From: Nordella sp. HKS 07 | Lineage (GTDB): Bacteria > Pseudomonadota > Alphaproteobacteria > Rhizobiales > Aestuariivirgaceae | Direction: 5' to 3' | DNA length: 64,000 nt | NCBI RefSeq assembly: GCF_011046735.1 | Contig: NZ_CP049258.1 | Coordinates: 1,816,001 to 1,880,000, forward strand | Shown here: positions 49,574 to 57,471 of the stretch, in pieces | Layout: every line of letters starts with the position of its first letter | Numbering within the stretch: position 1 is the stretch's first letter | Translations under genes and position numbers: made by a program | The notes under the pieces: model-generated | What the model was told of the DNA's origin: nothing | What the model saw: only the letters and a program-made list of their open reading frames with translations | Databases searched by the model: none

Positions 49574-50726
49574 GCAGCATTTCCGCGAGCCTGACCCAAT
49601 AGCTGACGCCGACGGGGATCGCTTCGTCATTAAAGTCGTATTCGGGGTTGTGGCACCAGGCGGTATCGCCATTGCCGATGAAGATCATCGCCCCCGGCCG
49701 CGCCTCCAGCATGAAGGCGAAATCCTCTGCCCCCATGATCGGCTTCGCCTCCGTCTCGATCGAGCCCTCTCCCATGACGTCGCGCGCCGCGGCGATCGCG
49801 ATCTGTGTTTCCGCCTCGTGATTGACGGTGACCGGATATTTGCGGACATAGTCGAGGCTCGCCGCGCCGCCCAGGGCTTTCGCGACACCTTCAACCGTCG
49901 CGCGGATGCGCGTCTCGGCCGCCTCGCGCACATCCTTGGACAGCGTGCGCACCGTGCCGGCGAGCTCAGCCGACGGCGGGATCACATTCATGGCGTCGCC
50001 GGCATGGAACTTGGTGATCGACACGACGAGCGCATCGACGGGATCGGTATTGCGCGCCACTATTCCCTGCAGCGCCGAGATGATCTGGGCGCCGATGAAG
50101 ATGGGATCGATCGTCTGATGCGGCATGGCGGCATGGCCGCCGCGCCCGGTGACAGTGATGGTGATCTCGTCATAGGCGGCCATGAAGGAGCCGGCGCGGA
50201 TGCTGAACCGCCCGACCGGAACACCCGGCTCGTTATGAAGGCCGAAAACCTGGCGGATGGCGAAGCGCTCCATCATGCCGTCCTCCACCATTTCGCGCCC
50301 GCCGCCGCCACCTTCCTCGGCCGGCTGGAAGATGACCGCCACGCTGCCCTTGAAATTGCGCGTCTCGCAGAGATGGCGGGCGGCGCCGAGCAGCATGGCG
50401 GTGTGTCCGTCATGGCCGCAGGCATGCATACGGCCCGGCACCTGGGATGCATAGGGAAGCCCGGTCGCCTCGGTGATCGGCAGCGCGTCCATATCCGCCC
50501 TGAGCCCGATCGCCGGCCCCTCGCCATGCCGGCCGCGGATGAGACCGACGATCCCGGTGCGGCCGATGCCGGTCACCACCTCGTCGCAGCCGAAGGCTGT
50601 GAGCTTCTCGGCGACGAATTTCGCCGTCTCATGCACGTCGAACAGGAGCTCCGGCCGGCTGTGCAGGCTGCGCCGCCAGGCGGCGATTTCAGGCTGGGTT
50701 TCGGAAGCTGTGTTGAGAAGAGGCAT
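49563..50726 (-). CDS. M20-family amidohydrolase (hippurate hydrolase-like)
   Basis: Zinc amidohydrolase of about 387 aa. HACGHDGHTAMLLGAARHL holds the first metal ligands, QPAEEGGGGGREMVEDG the catalytic and metal Glu residues, and GRGGHAAMPHQTIDPI the lid-domain His. IMGAEDFAFMLEARPGAMIFIGNGD is the usual C-terminal segment. It hydrolyses N-acyl amino acids or similar amides. Start ATG 50726 (MPLLNTASETQPEIAAWRRSLHSRPELLF); the longer frame upstream is antisense to the next gene. Confidence 0.92.
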   Translation of the reverse strand: MPLLNTASETQPEIAAWRRSLHSRPELLFDVHETAKFVAEKLTAFGCDEVVTGIGRTGIVGLIRGRHGEGPAIGLRADMDALPITEATGLPYASQVPGRMHACGHDGHTAMLLGAARHLCETRNFKGSVAVIFQPAEEGGGGGREMVEDGMMERFAIRQVFGLHNEPGVPVGRFSIRAGSFMAAYDEITITVTGRGGHAAMPHQTIDPIFIGAQIISALQGIVARNTDPVDALVVSITKFHAGDAMNVIPPSAELAGTVRTLSKDVREAAETRIRATVEGVAKALGGAASLDYVRKYPVTVNHEAETQIAIAAARDVMGEGSIETEAKPIMGAEDFAFMLEARPGAMIFIGNGDTAWCHNPEYDFNDEAIPVGVSYWVRLAEMLLKP

Positions 50727-50891
50727 GGGGGCGACCGCCGCGAAGGAGATTGGAGGGACCGCAGGTTTAGCGCGCCTCCCGGCCAAGGGGAATTCCTTTG
50801 ATCCGGCTTGCCAAACGAGCCCGGGAATACCGGGCATCGCCATGGCGTAAGAATAAAAGGCGCGGGGATTCAACGGAAAGGGAGAATCCGA

Positions 50892-51239
50892 ATGCATAAG
50901 CTCGTTATCTGCACACTTGCTCTGGCCTCGCTGCTGCCGGCGTCGGCGGCTTTCGCGGCGGGCATGCTCACCGATTCCAAGGGCATGACCCTTTACACTT
51001 ACGACAAGGACAAAGGTCACATGTCGTCCTGCTATGGCGAATGCGCCAAGCATTGGCCGCCCTATGCCGTTCACAAGGGCGATAAAATGGGCAAGGACTG
51101 GACCAAGTCGAAGCGCAAGGACGGCGCCATGCAATGGGCCTATGATGGACATCCGCTCTATTATTATGCGGACGACAAGAAGGCTGGCGACGCCATGGGC
51201 GACGGCAAGGGTGGCGTCTGGCATGTCGTGAAGGAATAG
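50892..51239 (+). CDS. Small secreted protein with YxYxxD repeats (COG4315-like)
   Basis: Secreted protein of 115 aa with signal peptide MHKLVICTLALASLLPASAAFAA. Two copies of the Yx(F/W/Y)xxD motif occur, TLYTYDKD and PLYYYADD, with SCYGECAKHWPPY between them. The family is annotated only as a putative lipoprotein or secreted repeat protein of unknown function; no lipobox is seen here. GGGAGA ribosome binding site. Confidence 0.85.
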   Translation: MHKLVICTLALASLLPASAAFAAGMLTDSKGMTLYTYDKDKGHMSSCYGECAKHWPPYAVHKGDKMGKDWTKSKRKDGAMQWAYDGHPLYYYADDKKAGDAMGDGKGGVWHVVKE

Positions 51240-51255
51240 ACATCCTTCAGATTCC

Positions 51256-51375
51256 TACCCTCACCCTGAGGCGCCCGCCGTAGGCGGGCCTCGAAGGGCG
51301 GCAAGCCTGTGTACCTGGATCATGCTTCGAGGCTCCCCCGGCTCAAGGCCGGGGTCGCGCCTCAGCATGAGGGTG
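51256..51375. repeat. 120-bp MITE-like inverted repeat
   Basis: Terminal arms TACCCTCACCCTGAGGCGC (51256-51274) and GCGCCTCAGCATGAGGGTG (51357-51375) pair at 17 of 19 positions. Inside are smaller hairpins, such as CCCGCC-GTA-GGCGGG, GCCTCGAAG with CTTCGAGGC, and CCCCGGC with GCCGGGG. Located between convergent genes; may act as a bidirectional terminator. Confidence 0.75.
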
Positions 51376-51384
51376 TGTTGTCGT

Positions 51385-52998
51385 CTAAAATAATCGCGTA
51401 TTAATGAGTTCAGCCGCCTTTTCGGCGATCATCACCACGGGCGCATGGGTATTGCCTGAGACGATGGTGGGCATGATCGAGGCGTCGACGACGCGCAAGG
51501 CGGCGATGCCATGAACGCAGAGTGAAGGATCGACCACGCTGTGCCGGTCGGTCCCCATCTTTGCTGTCCCGACGGGATGGAAGATGGTCGTCGCGATGTC
51601 GCCCGCCGCCCGCGCCAGCTCCTCCGGCGTCTGGATTTCCGTGCCCGGCTTGAACTCCACCGGCCGGTAGGCGGCCAGACGTTTCGTCTGCATCAGGCGA
51701 CGCGCGATGGCGATCGACTGCGCCGCCACCTCACGGTCGCCCGCGGTCGACAGATAATTTGGCGCGATCTCGGGATGGGCTTTGGGATCACCTGAAACGA
51801 TCCGCACATGTCCACGCGATTCGGGACGCAGATTGCACACCGACACGGTGATCGCCGGAAAGGAATGCAAGGGCTCGCCGAAGCGCTCTAGCGACAAGGG
51901 CTGGACGTGGAACTCGATATTGGGCGTGGCGAAGCGCTGATCGGAGCGCATGAAGATGCCGAGCTGGCTCGGCGCCATCGCCATCGGGCCTGTGCGTCTG
52001 AGCGCATATTCGAGCGCGATGCCGAGCTTGCCCCGAAGCTTCGCCTGTCTTTCATTCAAGGTGGCGGCACCGGATATCCTGAAGGCGGTGCGGATCTGCA
52101 GATGGTCCTGCAGATTTTCGCCCACGCCCGGAAGCTCATACAGCACCGGGATGCCGTGGCGGGCGAGCAGCGCCGAAGGTCCTATCCCTGACAATTGCAG
52201 AAGCTGCGGAGAGCCGATAGCGCCGGCCGACAGGATGAGCTCTTTGCCGACATCGAGCCTGACGCTTTCGCCCTTCAACCTGAGCTCCAGCCCCTTGGCG
52301 CGCCTGCCGTCGAACAGGATGCGCTCGGCCTGGGCATGGCTGAGCACGGTGAGGTTGGCGCGATGCCGCACGGGTGCGAGAAAGGCGCGCACCGAATTGA
52401 ACCTGAAGCCGGCCTTCTGATTGACCTCGAAATAGGACGAGCCCAAATTGTCGCCGCCGTTGAAGTCATCGATCTTCGGCACACCCAGCTCTTCCGCAGC
52501 TTCACGCACCGCATCGAGGATCGGCCAGGAGAGTCTCTGCCGCTCGACCCTGAGCTCGCCGTCCTGGCCGTGATAGGGTTCGCCCAGAGCGTGATGGCGT
52601 TCCGACTTACGGAACAGCGGCAGCACGCTCTCCCAGCCCCAGCCGGGATTGCCGAGCTGCTGCCAGTGATCATAATCGGCGGCCTGGCCGCGCATATAGA
52701 TCATGCCGTTGATCGATGAGCAGCCGCCCATCACCTTGCCGCGCGGATAAGCGAGCGAGCGTCCGTTGAGTCCGGCTTCCGCCACCGTGCTGTAGCCCCA
52801 GTCGGTGCGCGGATTGCCCATGCAATAGAGATAGCCGATGGGAATGTGAATCCAGTGGTAGTTGTCGGAGCCGCCGGCTTCGATGAGCAGCACGCGGTTG
52901 CCGGAGCGGGCGCTCAGGCGATTGGCGAGCACACAGCCTGCCGATCCGGCGCCGACGATCACATAGTCCCAGCTCCCGAGATGGCGGCGCGTCGTCAC
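51385..52998 (-). CDS. GMC-family FAD-dependent oxidoreductase (choline dehydrogenase-like)
   Basis: Flavoenzyme of about 537 aa. N-terminal FAD motif DYVIVGAGSAGCVLANRLS, GMC signature 1 (YPRGKVMGGCSSINGMIYMRG), signature 2 (SAGAIGSPQLLQLSGIGP) and the C-terminal active-site part FHPVGTAKMG with NTHAPVVMIAEKAAELI. It oxidises an alcohol of unknown identity. GTG 52998 is chosen because CGGAGA lies six bases upstream; the longer open frame runs through a REP repeat and is probably not translated. Confidence 0.88.
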   Translation of the reverse strand: MTTRRHLGSWDYVIVGAGSAGCVLANRLSARSGNRVLLIEAGGSDNYHWIHIPIGYLYCMGNPRTDWGYSTVAEAGLNGRSLAYPRGKVMGGCSSINGMIYMRGQAADYDHWQQLGNPGWGWESVLPLFRKSERHHALGEPYHGQDGELRVERQRLSWPILDAVREAAEELGVPKIDDFNGGDNLGSSYFEVNQKAGFRFNSVRAFLAPVRHRANLTVLSHAQAERILFDGRRAKGLELRLKGESVRLDVGKELILSAGAIGSPQLLQLSGIGPSALLARHGIPVLYELPGVGENLQDHLQIRTAFRISGAATLNERQAKLRGKLGIALEYALRRTGPMAMAPSQLGIFMRSDQRFATPNIEFHVQPLSLERFGEPLHSFPAITVSVCNLRPESRGHVRIVSGDPKAHPEIAPNYLSTAGDREVAAQSIAIARRLMQTKRLAAYRPVEFKPGTEIQTPEELARAAGDIATTIFHPVGTAKMGTDRHSVVDPSLCVHGIAALRVVDASIMPTIVSGNTHAPVVMIAEKAAELINTRLF

Positions 52999-53091
52999 AT
53001 ATTCTCCGATCGATCGGCGTTCCGGCTTTCCGGCCTGATCATGATGGAGCTTATAGCGCGTCGCGGCGACCTCGCCAGCCTCCTCTGCGTT

Positions 53092-53150
53092 CCCCTTCTC
53101 CCGCGCGGCACGCGTGGGAGAAGGGGCCCGATAGGGCGGATGAGGGCTCG
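53092..53150. repeat. REP palindrome with conserved tail
   Basis: CCCCTTCTCCC (53092-53102) and GGGAGAAGGGG (53116-53126), followed by CCCGATAGGGCGGATGAGGG. The same tail follows the IS-split REP at 24354. Near 53190 a fragment CCGGCCTTCGGCCAC matches the flank of the REP at 24489, so parts of two composite units lie here. Confidence 0.78.
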
Positions 53151-53229
53151 TTGACGAGAGCTGCGGACCTGTCCTAAGAGCCCTCACCCGGCCTTCGGCC
53201 ACTTGGAGATTAATTGAGTAAGATAGCGA

Positions 53230-53592
53230 TCAATCACGCGATGCCGGTCGCGAAAGAACATCCTTCAGCACATGCGCGTGATTTTGCGTGATGTTCGCCG
53301 CCGCATAGAGGAGCGTCGCCTTGTGGCCGGCGATCCTGGCGCGCAAGTCGGCGAGCTCCGCCTCATGTGTCGCGAGCTCGGCTAAATAGCGTGTCTTGAA
53401 TTCGCTCCAGCGGCTCGGATCATGATGAAACCACTGGCGCAGCGCCGTGGAAGGCGCCACGTCCTTGGCCCAGAAATCGAGCGCCGCCTTCTCCTTGGAG
53501 ATGCCGCGCGGCCAGATGCGATCGACCAGAATGCGCAGGCCGTCGCCGCGCGCCGGCGCATCATAGATCCGCTTCACCTCAATCGCCGGCAT
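53230..53592 (-). CDS. DUF488 family protein (YeaO-like)
   Basis: Protein of 120 aa with the family hallmarks VKRIYDAPARGDGLRILVDRIWPRGISKEKAALDFWAKDVAPSTALRQWFHHDPSRWSEFKTRYLAEL and ATLLYAAANITQNHA. Function is unknown; members are widespread short cytosolic proteins. It stands alone, downstream of nothing obvious, with a RIME remnant upstream. Confidence 0.88.
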   Translation of the reverse strand: MPAIEVKRIYDAPARGDGLRILVDRIWPRGISKEKAALDFWAKDVAPSTALRQWFHHDPSRWSEFKTRYLAELATHEAELADLRARIAGHKATLLYAAANITQNHAHVLKDVLSRPASRD

Positions 53593-53607
53593 TGATCGTC
53601 TCCACCG

Positions 53608-53653
53608 ATCGCGACCACTTCAGGCGGGTACCCGGTTTTCCTGATCACGCGCC
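53608..53653. repeat. Deleted RIME-like remnant
   Basis: GATCGCGACCACTTCAGG corresponds to the left arm of palindrome A at 46072, and CCGGTTTTCCTGATCACGCG to the right part of palindrome B there. The middle is missing, so this looks like an internal deletion of the same element. Confidence 0.6.
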
Positions 53654-53700
53654 AGTGAGAGGCAAGTATAGGCTCACACGCGCCAGAAGGCCACGCGCTC

Positions 53701-53760
53701 CTACCCGGAGAATTTCAGGCCGGTATTGGTGATGACGACGAGGTCGCAGGAGGTAATCTA
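53701..53760 (-). pseudogene. Possible 3' remnant of a threonine-synthase-like gene
   Basis: The minus strand encodes ITSCDLVVITNTGLKFSG and then a TAG stop (53703-53701). LVV-NTG-GLK resembles the last strand of threonine synthase-type PLP enzymes. Nothing upstream continues it, because the frame runs into the end of the IalB-like gene. Eighteen codons are too few to be certain. Confidence 0.3.
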
Positions 53761-53768
53761 GGGCGGGA

Positions 53769-54302
53769 CTATTTGATCTTGTTATAGGCCCCGGTAAAGC
53801 CCGACAGCGACATTGGCAGCACGACCGGCTTCTTGTTCAGATTCTGAAACGTCAGGTTGAGCTTGCCGCCATTGAACATGGCCTTGAGCATAACGTCGGG
53901 AATCGGAAAACCGACGAAGCAGCCACTATTATTGCAGGTCTGAAACGGGAAGTTTTCCGACAGATCGCCGTCGACATCGACCGACAGGCCGGCCGGCAGG
54001 AACAGACCGAGCGGCACCTGCACCATGGTGACCGGTTTCTTGGTGTCTTGCGGCACGCGGATGGTGATCTGGGCGATCGCCTGGCCGGTCTCGCTCGCGA
54101 CGGCGCGCTGCTCCATCGCGCAGTCCTGCGCCTGGCCGCGGGCGGGCGAGGAGCAATTGGTCGCCCAGGCCTCGCGCGGTGCCGCATTCTGCTTCGGCTG
54201 CTCCGGGTTGGTCGTCTCCTGCGATGCGGCGGCAAGCGCGCCTGTCGCGAGAATCCCTGCCGCTACCAGGCCCATGCCGAACAAACGCGCCAACTGTCCC
54301 AT
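53769..54302 (-). CDS. Invasion-associated locus B (IalB) family protein
   Basis: Secreted or periplasmic protein of 177 aa, signal peptide ending ATGALA. WATNCSSPARGQAQDCAMEQRAV, VPLGLFLPAGLSVDVDG, FQTCNNSGCFVGFPI and LSGFTGAYNKIK are typical of IalB proteins, with paired cysteines likely in disulphides. Named after a Bartonella locus, but common in free-living alphaproteobacteria with unclear roles. GGGGGAG ribosome binding site. Confidence 0.88.
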   Translation of the reverse strand: MGQLARLFGMGLVAAGILATGALAAASQETTNPEQPKQNAAPREAWATNCSSPARGQAQDCAMEQRAVASETGQAIAQITIRVPQDTKKPVTMVQVPLGLFLPAGLSVDVDGDLSENFPFQTCNNSGCFVGFPIPDVMLKAMFNGGKLNLTFQNLNKKPVVLPMSLSGFTGAYNKIK

Positions 54303-54422
54303 CGAACTCCCCCTTTAGACTCAAAGCATCGCGGCGCGCATATGAACCCGTTTGGGGAGCTGACGCAACGGTGATCTCAGCGCGCATCCCGGCGACGTGG
54401 AATCACGTCGCCGGGATACGCA

Positions 54423-55742
54423 CTATAGGCCCCGCAAGGGCGACACGGCATTGGCATGCGCATCGAAGCCCTCATAGCGGGCGAAGCGGTGCGTGTGGGG
54501 CGCCATCTCACGATAGCCACCTTGCGTGACATGGCCGATCGAGGCGCTCTTCATAAAATCATGAACGCCCAGCGGTGAGCTGTAGCGCGCCGCCCCGCCG
54601 GTGGGCAGAACCGCATTCGGCCCCATCAGGTAATTGGCGATCGAACCCGGCGCATATTCGCCGAGCAGGATCTCGGAGGCATTGCGGATATGGGCCAGAT
54701 GCTCGAAGGGTGTCTTGGACAGGATCTGCAGGTGCTCGGGCGCATAGTCGTTGATGAACCCATAGGCCTCCGCGGCCGAGGCGGCGAGAACGATGCCGCC
54801 GCGCGTGCCGCCCAGCACGGTTCCCGCATAGCCGACGCGAAGCGCGCTCATCTCGCGCCAGAATTCGGGAAGGGCCGCGAGCGCCTTCTCCGCCACCCGG
54901 CGCGACGCGGTAACGAGAAAGGCTGAGCTATCGGGTCCGTGCTCGGCCTCGATCAGGAGATCGAGGGCGGCGATGCGCGGATCCGCCGTGTCGTCGGCGA
55001 ACACGATCACTTCGCTGGGGCCGGCCGCAACGCGCGAACCGATCAGGCCCTGCAGCTGCCGCTTGGCCGCGACCACCCAGGGGCTTCCCGGACCTTCGAA
55101 CTTGCAGCAGCGCGGCACCGTTTCAGTGCCGTAGGCCGCCGCCGCCACCGCCACGGCGCCGCCCGCCTTGTAGACGCGCGTGATGCCTGAGAGCTTCGCC
55201 GCCACCAGCGTCGCCGCGTCGACCTTGCCGTCGGGCCCGGCCGGCGTCAGCAGGATCGGCAGAGGCACGCCCGCCACCACGGCGGGGATGGCGGTCATCA
55301 GGGTCATCGAGGGGAAGGAGCCTTTGCCGCGGGGCGCATAGACGGCCACACTGTCGATGGGCGTATAGCGCTCGCCCACCAGCACACCGGGACGGATCTC
55401 CTTCATCCACATCTCGCCCGGCAGCTGTGCCTCGTGATAGCGCCGGATATTGTCGGCGGCGTAGTCGAGCGTTTTGATCATGTCGGGATCGAGCGCCGCG
55501 AAAGCCTCGTCGAAATCGGCCTCGCTCGCGGCAATGCCGCTCGCATCGATCTCGGCGCGGTCATACATCTTTGCGTAGCGCACCAGCGCGGCATCGCCTT
55601 CCCGCCTTACCGCCTCGATGATCGGCCTGACGCCCTCGAGAAACGGGTCGAGATCGACATCGACACGCAACAATAGCTTCTGGCGCTCGGCCGAAGACAG
55701 TTTCGCAAGCTCGTGCAGAGCGACTTTCGGTACTTCAGACAT
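54423..55742 (-). CDS. HisD-family dehydrogenase, probably not histidinol dehydrogenase
   Basis: NAD-dependent alcohol-to-acid type dehydrogenase of 439 aa. It has AVYAPRGKGSFPS, VAAGPSEVIVFAD, AEHGPDSS and the catalytic pair in NDYAPEHLQIL. Compared from memory with E. coli HisD, the zinc ligand Gln259 is Glu here (IEAEHG), Asp360 is Asn (IANYLMG) and the His of TNHVLPT is Ala (PNAVLPT). This argues for a different substrate. HpsN, which oxidises a sulphonated diol, is a known relative with such a role. Last gene of the DMFase-like/ABC operon, 10 bp after the ATPase. Confidence 0.85.
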   Translation of the reverse strand: MSEVPKVALHELAKLSSAERQKLLLRVDVDLDPFLEGVRPIIEAVRREGDAALVRYAKMYDRAEIDASGIAASEADFDEAFAALDPDMIKTLDYAADNIRRYHEAQLPGEMWMKEIRPGVLVGERYTPIDSVAVYAPRGKGSFPSMTLMTAIPAVVAGVPLPILLTPAGPDGKVDAATLVAAKLSGITRVYKAGGAVAVAAAAYGTETVPRCCKFEGPGSPWVVAAKRQLQGLIGSRVAAGPSEVIVFADDTADPRIAALDLLIEAEHGPDSSAFLVTASRRVAEKALAALPEFWREMSALRVGYAGTVLGGTRGGIVLAASAAEAYGFINDYAPEHLQILSKTPFEHLAHIRNASEILLGEYAPGSIANYLMGPNAVLPTGGAARYSSPLGVHDFMKSASIGHVTQGGYREMAPHTHRFARYEGFDAHANAVSPLRGL

Positions 55743-55752
55743 AATGATTCTC

Positions 55753-56553
55753 TTATTTCCGTTCGAGCGCCATGACCTTCAGCGTCTCCTCGCGGATATC
55801 GGCGAGGATCTCGCGCTTGTAGACGGTGAATTGCGCGTCGGTGACGATCTCGAAGTTGCGCGGCCGCGGCAATTTGATGGCGAGGTCCTTCTTCACCTTG
55901 CCGGGCCGGCTCGCCAGCACGATGACCCGGTCGGCGAGGAAGATCGCCTCATCGACGTCATGGGTGACGAACAGCACCGTGACCTTGTGGTCTTCCCAGA
56001 CTTTCAGCAGCAGCTCCTGCATCATGCCGCGCGTCTGTGCGTCAAGGGCGCCGAAGGGCTCGTCCATCAGCAGGATCGAGGGCTTGTAGACAAGGGCGCG
56101 GGCGATGGCGACGCGCGGGCGCATGCCGCCCGACAGCTGCTGCGGATAGGCGTTCTCGAAGCCTGAAAGTCCGACCGCCTGGATGAAATGGCTGACGAGC
56201 TCGTCCTTCTCAGGCCTGCCGAGCGCGCTCTTCTCGAGCGCGAAACGGATATTGCCCTTGACCGTCATCCATTCGAACAGACTGTAGGACTGAAAGACGA
56301 AGCCGCGATTGCGCCCGGGGCCCAGAACCCTTTCGCCGTCGATGCGGATCTCGCCCGATGACGGCTCGTCGAGCCCGCCCACGATATTGAGGAGCGTCGA
56401 CTTCCCGCAGCCCGAGGTGCCGACGATGGAGACGAATTCGTTCTCTTTGATGGCGAGATCGACACGCCCGATGGCGGTGACGGGAGAACCGTCGACCTGG
56501 AAGATTTTACCGACGCCGTCTATGGCGACTTTGGTTTTCACGGGAGGGCTCAT
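55753..56553 (-). CDS. Nitrate/sulfonate/taurine-type ABC ATP-binding protein
   Basis: ATPase of about 266 aa (SsuB/TauB group), MSPPVKTKVAIDGVGKIFQVDG. Walker A GTSGCGKST, Walker B ILLMDEPFGALD, H-loop VTHDVDEAIFL. The signature reads LSGGMRPRVAIARAL: a proline replaces the usual glutamine of LSGGMRQR, an odd change at a conserved site. Start at the 4-bp overlap with the permease gene; the longer frame is out of register with it. Confidence 0.9.
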   Translation of the reverse strand: MSPPVKTKVAIDGVGKIFQVDGSPVTAIGRVDLAIKENEFVSIVGTSGCGKSTLLNIVGGLDEPSSGEIRIDGERVLGPGRNRGFVFQSYSLFEWMTVKGNIRFALEKSALGRPEKDELVSHFIQAVGLSGFENAYPQQLSGGMRPRVAIARALVYKPSILLMDEPFGALDAQTRGMMQELLLKVWEDHKVTVLFVTHDVDEAIFLADRVIVLASRPGKVKKDLAIKLPRPRNFEIVTDAQFTVYKREILADIREETLKVMALERK

Positions 56554-57380
56554 CTTGACTGATTGTTCCAGCGGAACAGCACGCGACCGGACTTCTTGAA
56601 GAGATAATCGGTAAGAAGTCCCATGATGCCGATGAACAGAGTGCCAAACAGGATCGTGTCGGTGGCGAGATAGCGCTGCGCGTCCATGATGCGCCGCCCC
56701 AGGCCTTCGCTCGCCGCAACGAGCTCGGCGACCACGAGAAAAGTCCAGGTCCAGCCGATGGTGATGCGGAACGTGTCCCAGATGCCAGGCAAGGCGGCCG
56801 GCAGGATGATGCGATAGAGGATCTCGAAATTGCTGAAGCCCAGTGTCTGGCCGGCGCGGATCAGATTGCGATCGATGTTCTTCACATTGTCCATGATCAT
56901 CAGGGACTGCTGGAAGAAGGTGGCGAGGAACAGGATGAGGACCTTCTGCAGGTCGCCGATGCCGGCCCACAGGATGGACAGCGGGATCAGCGCCACGACC
57001 GGCATGTAGCGCACCGTCGAGATCAGCGGCTCGAGCGCGCTTTCGATGATGCGGAAATTACCCATGAGAATGCCGACCGGCACGGCGACGATGGTGGCGG
57101 CGGACCAGCCGATGAGGATGCGATAGATGCTGACGGAGGCGTCCGATACGAGGATCCCTTCCGAAAGCTGGCGCCAGCCTTCTTCAAGCACGGCCCCCGG
57201 GCTCGGCAGGAACAGCGGCTTGACCACGCCTAAGCTGGTGATCAGCCACCACAGGAACAGAAGCGTCACCGGCACGACGAAGCCCGCGGCGGAGGAGATG
57301 CCCGCCGGGATCTCCTGCCTGAGGCGGAACAGCCGCCCGATGCCTTGGCGCTGCTGGTGCGCCGCCTGAGTCTGGGACAT
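56550..57380 (-). CDS. Nitrate/sulfonate/taurine-type ABC permease
   Basis: Permease of about 276 aa (SsuC/TauC group) with six helices. FLPSPGAVLEEGWRQL, RYMPVVALIPLSILWAGIG and the EAA region LIRAGQTLGFSNFEILYRIILPAALPGIWDTFRITIGWTWTFLVVAEL are conserved. ATG 57380 (MSQTQAAHQQRQG) follows GGAGG by five bases and is preferred to the ATG at 57392. A strong hairpin lies between it and the binding-protein gene. Confidence 0.92.
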   Translation of the reverse strand: MSQTQAAHQQRQGIGRLFRLRQEIPAGISSAAGFVVPVTLLFLWWLITSLGVVKPLFLPSPGAVLEEGWRQLSEGILVSDASVSIYRILIGWSAATIVAVPVGILMGNFRIIESALEPLISTVRYMPVVALIPLSILWAGIGDLQKVLILFLATFFQQSLMIMDNVKNIDRNLIRAGQTLGFSNFEILYRIILPAALPGIWDTFRITIGWTWTFLVVAELVAASEGLGRRIMDAQRYLATDTILFGTLFIGIMGLLTDYLFKKSGRVLFRWNNQSR

Positions 57381-57436
57381 GTCGTCCTCCATCACTTTGT
57401 ACTAGTCACGCATCGTACCGACGCTCTTTAGCTATC

Positions 57437-57461
57437 CCCTCTCCCCCAGCGGGGGAGAGGG
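57437..57461 (-). repeat. Hairpin between binding-protein and permease genes
   Basis: CCCTCTCCCCC, loop AGC, GGGGGAGAGGG: 11-bp perfect stem, with a further CGCTCTT/AAGAGCG pair outside it (57422-57428 and 57463-57469). It starts about 10 bases after the binding-protein stop. No T-run follows, so it probably protects the upstream mRNA and does not terminate. Confidence 0.7.
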
Positions 57462-57471
57462 TAAGAGCGCG

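Noticed and set aside
54423-55742. Histidine biosynthesis operon gene (hisD)
   Set aside because: No other his gene is nearby, it is coupled to an importer operon, and three residues important in HisD are changed.
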